Assembly (NCBI GenBank): GCA_009823505.1
Contig: VZQC01003035.1
Location: 1,877,769-1,941,768 of the forward strand
Reading direction: 5' to 3'
Length of the DNA: 64,000 nt
Source of the DNA: Rhizomys pruinosus
Lineage: Eukaryota; Chordata; Mammalia; Rodentia; Spalacidae
Both the position numbers and the translations under genes were made by a program. Within the stretch, counting starts at the first letter, position 1, and each line of letters begins with the position of its first letter. Below, piece after piece: positions 1-14,052 of the stretch. The notes under the pieces were generated by a model, which saw only the letters and a list, made by a program, of their open reading frames with translations, searched no databases and had not been told where the DNA came from.

Positions 1-1058
1 TGGACTGAGACATTGGACATGTCTGAGACAACAGGAAATCACACATGGGAAATGTCTGAGACTGCAGGGACTCAGACACTGGACATATTGAGACAACTGG
101 GACTGAGACTTTAGACATGTCTGAGACAACAGGGACTGAGACATTGGAAATGCCTGAGAAAACAGTTTCTGAGACAGTCGACATGTCTGACACAACAGGT
201 ACAGAGACCGTAGATATGTCTGAGACAACAGGGAATGAAACATTGGACATATCGGAGACAACACAGACTGGGACAGTGGACATATCTGAGGCACCAGGAT
301 TGAGACATTGGATATATATAAGACAACAGGGAATGAGAAAATGGACATCTCTGAGGCAAAATGGATTGGGACTGTGGCCATGTATGAAACAACAGGGTCT
401 GAGACCTTGGATTTGTCTAAGACAACAGGGACTCACACCATGGACGAGATTGAGACAACAGTGACAGAGACAGTGAACATGTCTGAGACAACAGGGACTG
501 AGACAGTGGACTTGTCTGAGACAACAGGAAATCAGACACTGGACATGTGTGGGACTGCAGGGATTTAGACACCGGACATATCTGAGACATCCAGGACTGA
601 GAATTTGGACATGTCTGAGAGAATAGGGACTGAGACAGTGGACATGTCTGAGACAACAGGGACTGACACCATGGATGAGATTGAGACAACGGTGACAGAG
701 ACAGTGGACATGTCTGAGACGACAGGGACTGAGACAGTGAACATGTCTGAGACCACTGGGACTCAGAACTTGTACATGTCTGAGACAACAGGGAATGAGA
801 TATTAGACATGTCTGAGACAACAGGGATTGAGACCATGGACATGTCTGAGACCACAGGACCTGAGACCCTGTACATGTGTGAGACAACAGGGACTTTGAC
901 ATTGGACATGTCTGAGACAATCGGGACTGAGACTATGGACATATGTGAGACAACAGGGACTGAGATAGTAGACATGTCTGAGAGAGCAGATGTGTCATGT
1001 CTGAGACAACAGGGACTTAGACAGTGGACATGTCTGATACAGCAGAGACTGAGCCAGT

Positions 1059-1086
1059 GAACATGTCTGAGCCAATGGACATGTCT
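1059..1086. promoter_or_regulatory. Candidate p53-family response element (two perfect half-sites, 8-bp spacer)
   Basis: GAACATGTCT (1059-1068) and GGACATGTCT (1077-1086) both match RRRCWWGYYY and are separated by 8 bp, within the classical 0-13 bp spacer range. A third copy, GGACATGTCA (1095-1104), follows after another 8 bp with one mismatch in the last position. The three sit in an 18-bp ladder distinct from the 33-bp periodicity around it. The match to motif is seen directly; binding is inference. Confidence 0.35.
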
Positions 1087-2929
1087 GAGCCAGTGGACAT
1101 GTCATGTCTGAGGAAACAGAGAATGAGTCATGTCCTGTCTGAGATAACAGGGACTTAGGGAGTGGACATGTGTGATACATCAGAGACTGAGCCAATGGAC
1201 ATGTCTGAGCCAGTGGACATGTCATGTCTGTAAGAACAGGGAATGAGACAGGAACATGTCTGAGTCAACAGGGCCTGAGAAATTATACATGTCTGAGAAA
1301 ACAGGGACTAAATATGTGGACATGTGTGAGCAATGAGGGAATGACATAGGATATATCTGAGGTAATGGGGATGCAGACAGTGTACATGTCTGAGACAACA
1401 GGGAATGAGACGGTGGATATGTCTTGTCTGAGACAACAGGGATTGCGACAGTGGATATGTTCTGATAAAAGAGGGACCGAGACAACGGACATGTCTCAGA
1501 CAACAGGGAATGAGACAGTGGACATGTCTGAGACAAAAGTAGCTTAGAGAGTGGACACATCTAAGACAAAGGGGACTCAGACAGGTGACATGTCTGAAAA
1601 AACAGGGACTGATAGAGTAGAAATATTTAAAATAACGGACTGGGACAGTGGACATGACTGAGACAACAGGTATTGAGTCCTGGGACATGTCTGAGAAAAC
1701 AGGGAATCTGACACTGGAAATGTGTGAGACTGCAAGGACTCAGACAATGGACATATCTGAGACAACCAGGACTGAGACAATGGACATATTTGAGACAACA
1801 GGGACTGAGACATAGGACATGTCTGAGACCACAGGAACTGTCACAGTGGATATGTCTGAAACAACAGGGACTGAGCCAGTGGACATGTGTGAGACAACAG
1901 GAACGCAGAACTTGTCCATGTCTGAGACAACAGGGACTGAGACAGAGGACATGTCTGAGAACCCAGGGACTGACACAGTGGATAAGTATGAAAGAACAGG
2001 GACTGAGACAGTGAACATATATTAGACAACAGGGACTGAGACATTGAATATGTCTGATACAACTGCGACTAAGAACTTGTTCATGTCTGAGACAATGGGG
2101 ACTGAGACAGGTGACATGTCTGAAACAACAGGGAATGAGACAGTAGATATATCTGAAACATCAAGGATTGAGACGGTGGACATGTCAGAGACAAGAGGGA
2201 CTGAGCCCGTGGACATGTCTGACACAACAGGGACTGAGACAGTGGACATATTTGAAACACCAGGGACTGAGACAGTGGACATGTCTGAGTCAGCTGACAT
2301 AACTGAGACAACAGGTACTGAGACAATGGACATGTCTGATACAACAGGGACTGAAACAGTGGATATGTGTGAAAAAACTGGGCCTGAGACTGTGGTAGTG
2401 TCTGAGACAACAGGGACTGAGTCAGTGGAAACGTCAGAGACAACAGGGACTGAGACAATGGATATATCTGTGACAACATGAACTGAGACAGTGGACATGT
2501 ATGAGACAACAGGAAATCAGACATTGGAAATGTCTGAGACTGCAGGGACTCAGCCACTGGACATATTGAGGCAGCTGGGATTGAGAGTTTGGACATGTCT
2601 GAGACAACAGGGCCTGAGGCATTGGAAATGCCTGAGACCAAAGGACCCTATACCTTGCACATGTCTGAGACAAAAGGGACTGTGACATTGGACATGTCTG
2701 AGACAATAGGGAATGAAATGTTGGACATGTATGAGACAACAGGTACTGAGATAGTAGACATGACTGAGAAAGCAGACATGTCATGTCTGAGACAACAGGG
2801 ACTGACAGAATGGATATGTCTGAAAAAATGAGACTGAGACTGTGGACATGTCTGAGACAACAGGGTTGGAGACAGTGGACCTGTCTGAGACAATAGAGAC
2901 TGAGGCAGTTGACATGTCTTTGCAATTGG

Positions 2930-5560
2930 ACAAGTCCTGTCTGAGATGACAGTGACTGAGACAGTGGACACATCTGAGATGAATGACAGTGACTATAACA
3001 GTGGACACATCTGATACAACAGGGACTAGGGCAGTGGACATATCTTTGACAACCAGGATGAGACAGTGGACATATCTGAGACAACAGGAAATGAGACATT
3101 GGACATGTCTGAGACCACCGGAACTGTCACAGTAGATTTGCCTGAAACTTCAGGAAATAAGCTAGTGGACATGTCTGAGACAACAGGGACTCAGAACTTG
3201 TACATGTCTGAGACGACAGGGAGTGAGACAGTGGTCATGTCTGAGAACCCAGGGACTGAATCAGTGGGTATGTATGAAACAATAGGGACTAAGACAGGAG
3301 ACATGTATGAGACAACAGGGACTGAGACATTGGACATGTCTTATACAACTACGACTAAGAACATGTTCATGTCTGAGACAACGGGGACTGAGACAGGCGA
3401 CATGTCTGAAACAACAGGGAATGAGACAGTAGATATTTCTGAAGCAACAGGGACTGACAGACTCGACCTGTCTGAGACAACAGGGACTGAGACATTGGAC
3501 ATGTCTGTCACATCAGGGACTGAGACAGTGGACATGTTTGAAACAACAGGGACTAAAATAGTGGACATGTCTGGGATAGCACACATAACTCACACAACAG
3601 GGTCTGAGACCATGGACATGTCTGAGACAACAGGGACTGATAAAGTGGACATGTCTGAGACAACAGGGACTGAGACAGTGAACCCGTCGGAGACAACAGG
3701 GACTGAGGCAGTGGAAACGTCTGAGACAACAGGGTTGGAGACAGTGCACCTCTCTGAGACAATAGAGATTGAGGCAGTTGACATGTCTGTGGCAGTGGAC
3801 AAGTCCTGTCTGAGATGACATCTACTGAGGCTGTGGACCCATCTGAGAAAAAAGGGACTGAGACAGTGGACATAACTGGGAGAACCAGCACTGAGACAGT
3901 TGATATGTCTGACAATACAGGGCCTGAGACATTGGAGATGTGTGAGACAACAGGGATTGTGACAGTGGACATGTCTGATACAAATGTGACTAAGTGCGTG
4001 TTCATGTCTGAGTAAATGGGGACTGAGACAGACGACATGTCTGAAACAATAGGGACTGTACTGAGTTGAAAATATATATGAGACAGCAGGGACTGAGATA
4101 GTAGACATGTCTGAGACAACAGGGATTGAGAGAGCGGACATGTCTGAGACAATAGGGACTGAGACATTGGACATGTCTGAGACAACAGGGACTGAGACCT
4201 TGGACATGTCTGAGAAAAAACGGAATCTGACATTGGACATTTCTGAGACTGCAGGGAGTGAGATAGTGGACATGTCTGAGATAACAGGTATTGAGACAGA
4301 GGATATGTCTGAGACAACAGCCAATTATTCTGCGGACATGTCTGAGACAACAGGGACTGAGACAGTGGACATGACTGAGACAACAGGTACTGAGACCTTG
4401 GACATTTCTGAGACAACAGGGAATCAGACATTGGACATGACTGGGACTGCAGGGACTCAAACACTGGACATATCTGGGACATCCAGGACTGAGACTTTAA
4501 TATGTCTGAGAGAACAGGGACTGAGACAGTGGATATGTCTGAGACCACAGGCACTGACACAGTGGACATATGTGAAAAAACAGGGACTGAGACAGTGGAC
4601 ACGTCTGAATCAATAGTGTTGGAGACAGTGCACCTGTCTGAGAGAAAAGAGATTTAGGCAGTTGACAGGTCTTTGTCAGTGGACAAGTGCTGTCTGAGAT
4701 GACAGCGACTGAGGCTGTGGACCCATCTGTGCCAACATGGACTTAGACAGTAGACATATTTGAGAAAACCAGGACTGAGACAGTGGACATGTCTGAGATC
4801 ACAGGTACTGACACAGTGGATATGTCTGAAACTACAGGGACTGAGACAGTGGACATGTCTGATACAAATGCGACTAAGTGCTTGTTCTATTCTGAGAAAA
4901 TGTGGACTGAGTCTGGCGACATGTCTGAAACAACTTGGACTGTACTGAGTCAGAAGATATATCTGAAACAACAGGGACTGAGACAGTAGACATGTCTGAG
5001 ACAACAGGGACTGAAACAGTAGACATGTTTGAGACAACAGGGACTGAGAAACTGGACATGTCTGAGTCAACAGGGACTGAGACTGTGGACAGGTCTGAGA
5101 CAACAGGGACTGAGACCTTGGACATGTCTGAGAAAACAGGGAATCCAACATTGGACATGTCTGAGAATAAAGGGATTGAGACACTGCACATGTCTGAGAC
5201 AACATGTATTGAGACAGTGGATATGTCTGAGAAAACAGCCAATGAGAATGCAGACATGTCTGAGACAACAGGGACTGAAACAATGGACATGTCTGACACA
5301 ACAGGGAATCAGACATTGGACATTTCTGGGACGGCAGGGATGCAGACACCGAACATATCTGAAACATCCAGGACTGATACTTTGGACATGTCTGAGAGAA
5401 CAGGGACTGAGACAGTGGACATGTCTGAGACAACAGGGACTGCCATAGTGGACACGTCTGAATCAACAGGGTTGGAGACAGTGGACCTGGCTGAGACAAT
5501 AGAGTCTGAGGCAGTTGGCATGCCTTTGCCATTGGACAAGATCTGTCTCAGATGACAGCG
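2930..5560 (+). repeat. Higher-order repeat, ~850-885 bp period, about three copies
   Basis: The marker GACAAGT(C/G)CTGTCTGAGATGACA recurs near 2929, 3799, 4682 and 5535 (the last with ATC inserted), about 850-885 bp apart. A second marker, a CTGATACAAATG(T/C)GACTAAGTGC segment followed by GGACTGTACTGAGT, recurs about 886 bp apart (near 3974 and 4860). Several flanking variant units keep their order between copies. This shows that blocks of about 26 units were copied together. The + frame stays open for up to 250 codons (3066-3818) and 206 codons (4935-5555), each ending in the same KxCLR-TGA. I regard these as repeat ORFs, not genes. Confidence 0.7.
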
Positions 5561-6033
5561 ACTGTGACAGTGGACACATCTGAGAGGACAGCGACTAAGA
5601 CAGTGGACTCATCTGAGAGAACAGTGACTAGGACAGTTGACATATTTGAGACAACCAGAACTGAGACAGTGGACATATCTGAGACAACAGTGGCTGAGAC
5701 ATTGGACATGTCTGAGACCACAGGAACTCTCAAAGTGGATATGTCCGAAACAACAGCTACTGAGCCAGTGGACATGTATGAGACAACAGGGATTCAGAAC
5801 TTGTACATGTCTGAGACAACAGGGACTTAGAGAGTGGACATGTCTGAGAACCCAGGGACTGACACAGTAGATATGTGTGAAACAACAGGTACTGAGACAG
5901 TGGAAATGTATGAAGACAACAGGGATTGAGACAGTGGACATGTCTGATACAACTGCGACTAAGAACATGTTCATGTCTGGGACAATGGGGACTGAGACAG
6001 GCAACATGTCTGAAAAAACAGGAACTGAGACAG

Positions 6034-6050
6034 TATATATATATATATAT
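6034..6050. repeat. (TA)n microsatellite inside the 33-bp array
   Basis: A short uninterrupted TA run lies exactly where most copies read GTAGATATATCTGAAAC. It is a local expansion of the TATAT already present in that variant unit. The same happens at the assembly gap near 13.96 kb. Confidence 0.9.
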
Positions 6051-9000
6051 CTGAAACAACAGAGATTGAGACAATGGACATGTCTGAGACTATAGGGACT
6101 TAGACCGTGGATATGTCTGACACAACAGGGATTGAGACAGTGGACATGTTTGAAAAAACAGGGACTAAGACATTGGACATGTCTGACACAGCACACATAA
6201 CTGAGACAACAGGGTCTGAGACCATGGACATGTCTGAGACAACAGGGACTGAAACAGTGGATATGTGTGAAACTCCTGGGCCTGAGACAGTGGTCATGTC
6301 TGAGACAACAGGGACTGAGACAGTGGTCATGTCTGAGACAACAGGGACTGAGACACTGGACATGTCTGTGACAACATGGACTGAGACACTGGACATGTCT
6401 GAGACAACAGGAAATCAAACATTGGTAATGTCTGAGAATGCAGGGACTCAGACACTGGACATGTTGAGACAACTGGGACTGAGACTTTGGACATGTCTGA
6501 GACAACAGGGACTGAGACATAGGAATTGCCTGAGACAACAGTTACTGAGTACGTGGACATGTCTGGGACAACAGGTACAGAGACATTGGATATGTGTGAG
6601 ACAACAGGGACTGAGACAGTGGACATGTGTGAGACAACAGGGACTGAGACAGTGGACATGTCTGAGGCAAAATGGATTGGGACTGTGGCAATTTCTGAAA
6701 CAACAGAATCTGAGACCTACTTGTCTAAGACAACAGGGACTGACAGACTGGACGAATTTGGGAAGACAGTGACAGAGAGAGTGAACATGTCTGAGACATC
6801 AGAAACTGAGACAGTGGACATGTCTGAGACCACTGGGAATCAGAACTTGTACATGTTGGAGATAGCAGGGAATGAGATTTTGGACATGTCTGAGACAACA
6901 GGGACTCAGACAGTGTCCATGTCTGAGACACCAGAGACTTAGACCATGGACATGTCTGAGACCACAGGACATGAGACCCTGCACATGTCTGAGACAACAG
7001 AGACTGAGACATTGGACATGTGTGAGACAATAGTGACTGAGACTATGGAAATGTATGAGACAACACGGACTGAGATAGTAGATATGTCTGATAGAGAAGA
7101 CATGACATGTCTGATACAACAGGGACTTAGCCGACATGTCTAATACAGCAGAGACTGATCCCATGGACATGTCTGAGGCAATGCACATGTCTGAGCTAGT
7201 GGACATGTCATGTCTGAGAGAACAGGGAATGAGACAGGGACATATCTGAGTCAACAGGGACTGAGAAAGTGTACATATCTGAGACAACAGGGACTAAATA
7301 TGTGGACATGTCTGAGCAAAGATGGAGTGACATTGGACATATCTGAGATAACGGGGACTCAGACAGTGGACATGTCTGAGACAACAGGGAATGAGAGAGT
7401 GGAAATGTCTTGCCTGAGACAACAGGAATTGCGACAGTAGATATGTTCTGATAAAACATGGACTGAGACAGTGGACATGTCTCCGAGAACAGGGACTGAG
7501 ACAGTGGAAATATCTGAGACAAAAGGAACTTAGAGAGTGGACACATCTAACACAATGGGGACTCAGACAGTCGACATGGCTGAAAAAACAGGGACTAAGA
7601 GAGTAGAAATATGTGAAACAACAGGGACTGGGACAGTGGACATGAATGAGACAACAGGTATTGAGACTTTGGACATGTCTCAGAAAACAGGGAATCAGAC
7701 ACTGGACATGTGTGAGAATGCAGGGACTCAGACACTGGACATATCTGAGACAAAAGGGATTGAGACTTTGGACATGTCTGAGAGAACAAGGAAGGAGACA
7801 GTGGATATGTGTGAGACAACAGGCACTGAGACAGTGGACATGTTTGAGACCACAGGTACTGACAAATTGGATATGTCTTAAACTACAGGGACTGAGACAG
7901 TGGACATGTGTGAGACAACAGGGACTGGGACAGTGGACATTTCTCATACAAATGCAACTAAGTGCATGTTCTTGTCTGAGAAAGTGGGGACTGTGAGAGG
8001 TGACATGTCTGAAAAAACAGGGACTGTACTGAGTCAGAACATATATCTGAGACAACAGGGACTGAGAGAGTTGTCTGAGACAGCAGGGACTGAAACAGAG
8101 GACATTTCTGAGACAACAGAGACTGAGACCTTGGACATGTCTGAGAATACAGGGAATCCTACATTGGACATGTCTGAGACTGCAGGGACTGAGACAGTGG
8201 GCATGTCTGAGACAACATGTATTGAGACAGTGGATATGTCTGAGACAACAGCCAATGAGACTGCGGACATGTCTGAGACAACAAGGACTGAGAGAGTGGA
8301 CGTGTCTGAGACAACAGGTAGTCAGACATTGGACATGTCCGAGAGAACAGGGACTGAGACAGTGCACATGTCTGAGAAAACAGGGACTTACACAGTGGAT
8401 ATGTCTGAAAAAACAGAGACTGAGTCAGTGGACATATCTGAGACATCAGGGACTGAGACAGTGGACACGTCTGATTCAACATGGTTGGAGACAGTGAACC
8501 TGTTTGAGACACTAGAGACTGAGGTAGTTGTCATATCTTTGCCATTGGACAAGTCCTGTCTGAGATGACAGCAACTGAGTCAGTGGACACATCTGAGATG
8601 ACAGCGACTAAGACAGGGGACACATCTGAGACATCAGGGACTAGGCAGTGGACATATCTGAGAAAACCAGGACTGAGACATTGGACATATCAGAGACAAC
8701 AGGGACTGAGACATTGGACATGTCTGAGACCACAGGAAACGTCAAAGTGGAGATGTCTTGAACAACAGGGAATGAGCCAGTGGACATGTGTGAGACAACA
8801 GGGACTCAGAACTTGTAAATGTCTGAGACAACAGGGACTGAGACAGTGGACATGTCTGAGAACCCAGAGATTGACACAGTGGATATGTCTGAAACAACAG
8901 GGACTGAGACAATGGACATGTATGAGACAACAGGGACTGAGACAGTGGACATATCTGATACAACTGCAACTAAAAACATGTTCATGTCTGAGACAATGGG

Positions 9001-10040
9001 GACTAAGACAGGTGACATGTTTGAAAAAACAGTGACTGAGACAGTAGATATATCTGAAACAACAAAGGTTGAGACACTGGGCATGTCTGAGACAACAGGG
9101 ACTTAGGAAGTGGACATGTCTGACACAACAGGGTCTGAGACATTGGACATGTTTGGAATAATAGGGCCTAAGACAGTGGACATGTCTGAGACAACACACA
9201 TACCTGAGAAAACAGGGTCTGAGACCTTGGACATGTCTGAGACAACAGAGACTGACAGTGGACACGTCGGAGACAACAGGGATTGAGATATTGGAAATGC
9301 TTGAGACAACAGTTACTTAGACTGTGGACATGTCTGAGACAACACTTACAGAGACCGTGGATATGTCTGAGACAACAGGGACTGAGATGGTCGACATATC
9401 TGAGACAACACGTACTGGGACAGTGGACATATCTGAGGCACCTGGATTAAGACTGTGGACGTATAAAAGACTACAGGGACTGAGAACTTGGTCATGTCTG
9501 AGGCAAAATGGATTGGGACTGTGGCCATGTGTGAAACAACAGGGTCTGAGACCCTGGACTTGTCTAAGACAGCAGGGACTGACACAGTGGATGAGTTTGA
9601 GACAACAGTGACAGAATCAGCGGGCATGTCTGAGACAACAGGGACTGAGACAATGGACATGTCTGAGGCCACTGGGACTAAGAAATTGTACATGTCTGAA
9701 ACAACAGGGAATGAGATATTGGACGTGTCTGAGACAACAGGGACTCAGACAGTGAACATGCCTGGGACAACAGGGACTGAGACCAAGGACATGTCTGAGA
9801 CCACAGGACCTTAGACTGTGGACATATCTGAGAAAATAGGGACTGAGACACTGGACATGTCTGAGAAAATAGGGATTGAGACACTGGACATGTCTGATTC
9901 AAAAGGGACTGAGACTATGGACATGTATGAGACAACAGGGACTGAGATATTAGACATGTCTGAGAGAGCAGATATGTCATGTCTGAGACAACAGGGACTT
10001 AGAGAGTGGACATGTCTGATACAGCAGAGGCTGAGCCAGG

Positions 10041-10068
10041 GGACATGTCTGAGCCAATGGACATGTCT
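10041..10068. promoter_or_regulatory. Candidate p53-family response element (two perfect half-sites, 8-bp spacer)
   Basis: GGACATGTCT occurs at 10041-10050 and again at 10059-10068, with GAGCCAAT between. This is the same 18-bp ladder module as at 1059. The third rung here is decayed. Motif match only; no binding evidence. Confidence 0.35.
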
Positions 10069-13000
10069 GAGCCATTGCACAAGTCATGTCTGAGAGAACA
10101 GGGAATGAGACGGGACATATATGAATCAACATGGACTGAGTGTACATGTCTGAGACAACAGGGTCTAAATATTTGGACATGTCTCAGAAAAGAGGGAATG
10201 ACATTGGACATATCTCAGATAACGTGGACTCAGACAGTGGAAATGTCTGAGACAACAGGGAATGAGATGGTGGACATATCTTGCCTGAGACAACAGGGAT
10301 TGCGACAGTGGATATGTTCTGACAAAACAGGGACAAAGACAGTTGACATGTCTCAGACAACAGGGACTGAGACTGTGTACATGTCTGAGACAAAAGGAAC
10401 TTAGAGAGTGGACACATCTAAGACAATGGGGATTTAGACAGATGAAATGTCTGAAACAACAGGGACTGAAACAGTAGATATATGTGAAATAACAGGGACT
10501 GGGACAGTGGACATGATTGAGACAATAGGTACTGAGACCTTGGACATTCTGAGAAAACAGGGAAACAGACATTGGACATGACTCAGACTGCAGGGACTCA
10601 GACACTGGACATATCTGAGACAACCTAGACTGAGACTTTGGACATGTCTGAGAGAACAGGCATAGAGCCAGTGTTCATGCCTGCCTTAACAGGTAAAGAG
10701 ACCTTGGATATGTCTGAGAAAACAGGGACTGAGACATTGGACATATGTGAGACAACAGGGACAGAGCCAGTGGACATGTGTGAAACAACAGGAACTCGTT
10801 ACTTGTACATGCCTGAGACAACAGGGACTGAGACAGTGTTCATGTCTGAGAACCCATGGACTGACATAGTGGATATGTCTGAAATAACAGGGACTGAGCC
10901 AGTGGACATGTCTGAGACAACAGGGACTGAGACAGTGGACATGTCTCATACAACTGTGACTAAGAGCATGTTCATGTCTGAGACAACGGGGACTCAGACA
11001 GGCGACATGTCTGAAACAACAGGGACTGAGACAGCAGATATATCTGAACATGTCTTACACAAAAGGGACTGAGACAGCTGTCATGTTTGACAGGAAATGG
11101 ATTGGGACAGTGGCCATGTCTGAGAGAACAGGGTCTGAGACCTTGGAATTGTCTAAGACAACAGGGAAGGGCACAGTGGACAAGTTTGAGACAACAGTGA
11201 CAGAGACAATGGACATGTCTGAGACAACAGGGACTGAGACAGGGGACATGTCTGAGACCACCGGGACTCAGAACTTGTGCATGTCTGAGACAACAGGAAA
11301 TGAGATATTGGACATGTCTGAGACAACAGGGTCCCAGACAGTGGGCATATCTGAGACAACAGGGACTGAGACTATGGACATATATGAGACAACAGGGACT
11401 GAGATAGTAGACATGTCTGAGAGAGCAGACATATCATGTCTGAGACACAGGTACTTAGAGTGTGGACATGTCTGATTCAGCAGAGACTGACCAAATGGAC
11501 ATGTATCAGCCAATGGACATGACTAAGCCAGTGGACACGTCATTTCTGAGAGTACAGGGAAGAGATAGGGACATGTGTGAGTCAAAAGGGACTGAGGAAC
11601 TGTACATGTCTGAGACAACAGCCACTATATCTGTGTACATGTCTTTGCAAAGGGAGAATGACATGGGACATATCTTAGATAACCGGGACTCAGACAGTGG
11701 ACATGTCAGAGACAACAGGGAATGAGACAGTGGACATGTCTTGTCTGAGACAACAGGTATAGAGACAGTGTGTATGTTATGAAAATACATTGAGACAGAG
11801 GATATGTCTGAGACACCAGGGACTGAGACAGTGGACATATGTGATACAAAAGGGACTTAGAGAGCAAACACATCTAAGACAATGGGGACTCAGACAGGCG
11901 ACATGTATGAAACAACAGGGACTGAGACAGTAGATATATCTGAAATGACAGGGAGTGGGACCGTGGATATGTCTGAGACAACAGGGACTGAACATGTCTG
12001 AGACCACAGGAACTAACACAGTGAATATGTCTGAAACTACAGGGACTGAAACTGTGGACATACGTGGGACAACAGGGACTGAGACAGTGGACATGTCTGA
12101 TACACATGCAACGAATTGTGTGTTCTTCTCTGAGAAAATGGGGACTGAGTCAGGTGACATGTCTGAAACAACAGGGACTGTAATAAGTCAGAAGATATAT
12201 ATGAGACAACAGGGACTGAGACAGTAGACATGTCTGATACAACAGGGACTGAGACAGTAGACATGTCTGTGACAGCAGGGACTGGGACAGTGAACATGTC
12301 TGAGAAAACAGGGACTGAGACAGGGGACATGTCTGAGAAAACAGGGACTGAGACCTTGGACATATTTGAGAAAACAGGGAATCCAACATTGGACATGTCA
12401 GTGACGGCAGGGACTGAGACAGTGGACATGTCTGAGACAAACATGTATTGAGACAGTGGATTTGTCTGAGACAACACCCAATGAGACTGCGGACATGACT
12501 GAGACAAGAGGGACTGAGACAATGGACATGTCCGAGACAACAGGGAATCAGACATTGGGCATGTCTGGAACTGCAAGGATTCAGACACTGGACATATCTG
12601 AGACATCCAGGACTGAGACTTTGGACATGTCTGAGAGAACAGGGACTGAGACAGTGGACATGCCTAAGAAAACAGGGACTGACACAGTGGACACGTGTCA
12701 ATCAACAGGGCTGGAGACAGTGGAACTGTCTGAGACAATAGAGTTCTAGGCAGTTGACATGTCTTTGCCATCGGACAAGTCCTGTCTGAGATTACAGTGA
12801 ATGAGACAGCTGACACATCTGAGATGACAGCGACTAATGAGTGGACACGTCAGAGACAATGAGGACAAGGAAAGTGGACATATCTGAGACAACCAGGACT
12901 GAGACATTGGACATATCTGAGACAACAGTGACTGAGTCATTGGAAATGTCTGAGACCACAGGAATTGTCAAAGTGTATATATCCGAAACAAGTCCTGGGC

Positions 13001-13945
13001 CAGTGGAAATGTGTGAGACAACAGGGACTCAGAACTTGTACATGTCTCAGACAACAGTTACTGAGACAGTGGATATGTCTGAGACAACAGGTACAGAGAC
13101 CGTGATATGTCTGAGAAAAGAGGGACTGAGACAGTCTACATATCGGAGACAATGCTGACTGGAACAGTGGACACATCTGAGGCACCTGGATTGAGACAGT
13201 GCACATAAATAAGACAACAGGGAGTGAGACAGTGGACATGTCTGAGGCAAAATGGATAGGGATTGTGGCCATGTCTGAAACAACAGGGTCTGAGACATTG
13301 GGCTTGTCTAAGACAACAGGGACTGACACAGTGGATGAGTTTGAGACAATAGTGACAGAGACAGTGGTCATGTCAGAGACAACAGGGACAGAGACAGTGG
13401 ACACGTCAGAGACAACAGGGACTGAGACAGTTTACATGACTGTGAAAACATGGGCTGAGACCTTGGACATGTCTCAGAAAACAGGAAATTTGACATTGGA
13501 AATGTCTGAAACTTCAGGAACTCAGACTCTGGTCATATTGAGACAACAGGAACTGAGACAGTGGACTCGTTTGAGACAAACGGGTTTGAGACATTGGACC
13601 AGACAGAGACAAAGCTACTGAGACTGGTGATATGTCTTCGCCAGTGAACAAATCCTGTTTGAGATGACAGCGAGTGAGACAGTGGACACAACTGAGACAA
13701 CAGGCACTGAGACAGAGGACATATCTGAGACAACCAGGACTGAGACAGTGGACATATCTGAGACCACAGGGACAGACAGAGGGGATATGCCTGAAACAAC
13801 AGGGACTGAGCGAGTGGACATGTGTGAGGCAACAGGGACGCAGACAGTGGACATGTCTGAGACAACAGGGACTTAGAGAGTGGACACATCTAAGACAATG
13901 GGGACTCAGACAGGTGACATGTCAGAAACAACTGGGACTGAGACA

Positions 13946-14052
13946 ATATATATATATATATANNNNNNNNNNNNNNNNNNNNNNNNNNNNNNNNNNNNNN
14001 NNNNNNNNNNNNNNNNNNNNNNNNNNNNNNNNNNNNNATATATATATATATA
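13946..14052. repeat. (TA)n tract containing an assembly gap
   Basis: TA repeats run into the N run from the left (13946-13962) and out of it on the right (14038-14052). The gap therefore probably represents an unresolved longer (TA)n expansion of the GATATATCTG variant unit. The true length is unknown. Confidence 0.85.
13963..14037. other. Assembly gap (75 N)
   Basis: A run of 75 N sits inside a TA microsatellite. ORFs read across it are meaningless. Confidence 0.99.

Larger units (their letters stand above)
1..13650 (+). repeat. Array block A: mosaic of 33-mers with recurring marker modules
   Basis: This block is distinguished by three recurring modules. One contains GCAAAATGGATTGGGAC (near 352, 6665 and 9500, with a variant near 13245). 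The second contains an 18-bp-spaced GAGCCAATGGACATGTCT ladder (near 1059, 1197, 7165 and 10041). The third contains GGAATGACATTGGACATAT (near 10195, degenerate near 1335, 7325 and 11655). They recur in the same order, the GACATTGG module following the ladder by roughly 100-280 bp, which shows amplification of multi-kilobase segments and not only single units. Spacing is irregular, implying later deletions and insertions. No gene is seen in this block. Confidence 0.8.

Noticed and set aside
3066..3818. 250-codon + strand ORF (MDISETTGNETLDMSETTGT...) as a Thr/Ser-rich mucin-like protein gene
   Set aside because: It is made only of the 33-bp satellite unit, whose frame is open by construction. 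There is no signal peptide, unique domain, promoter or splice context, and equivalent ORFs occur on both strands all along the array.
3553..4602. 349-codon minus-strand ORF (MSTVSVPVFSHMSTVSVPVV...)
   Set aside because: It is the antisense reading of the repeat (TVSVPVVSDMS and LSQSLLSQTCP frames joined by indels) and overlaps equally long ORFs in other frames.
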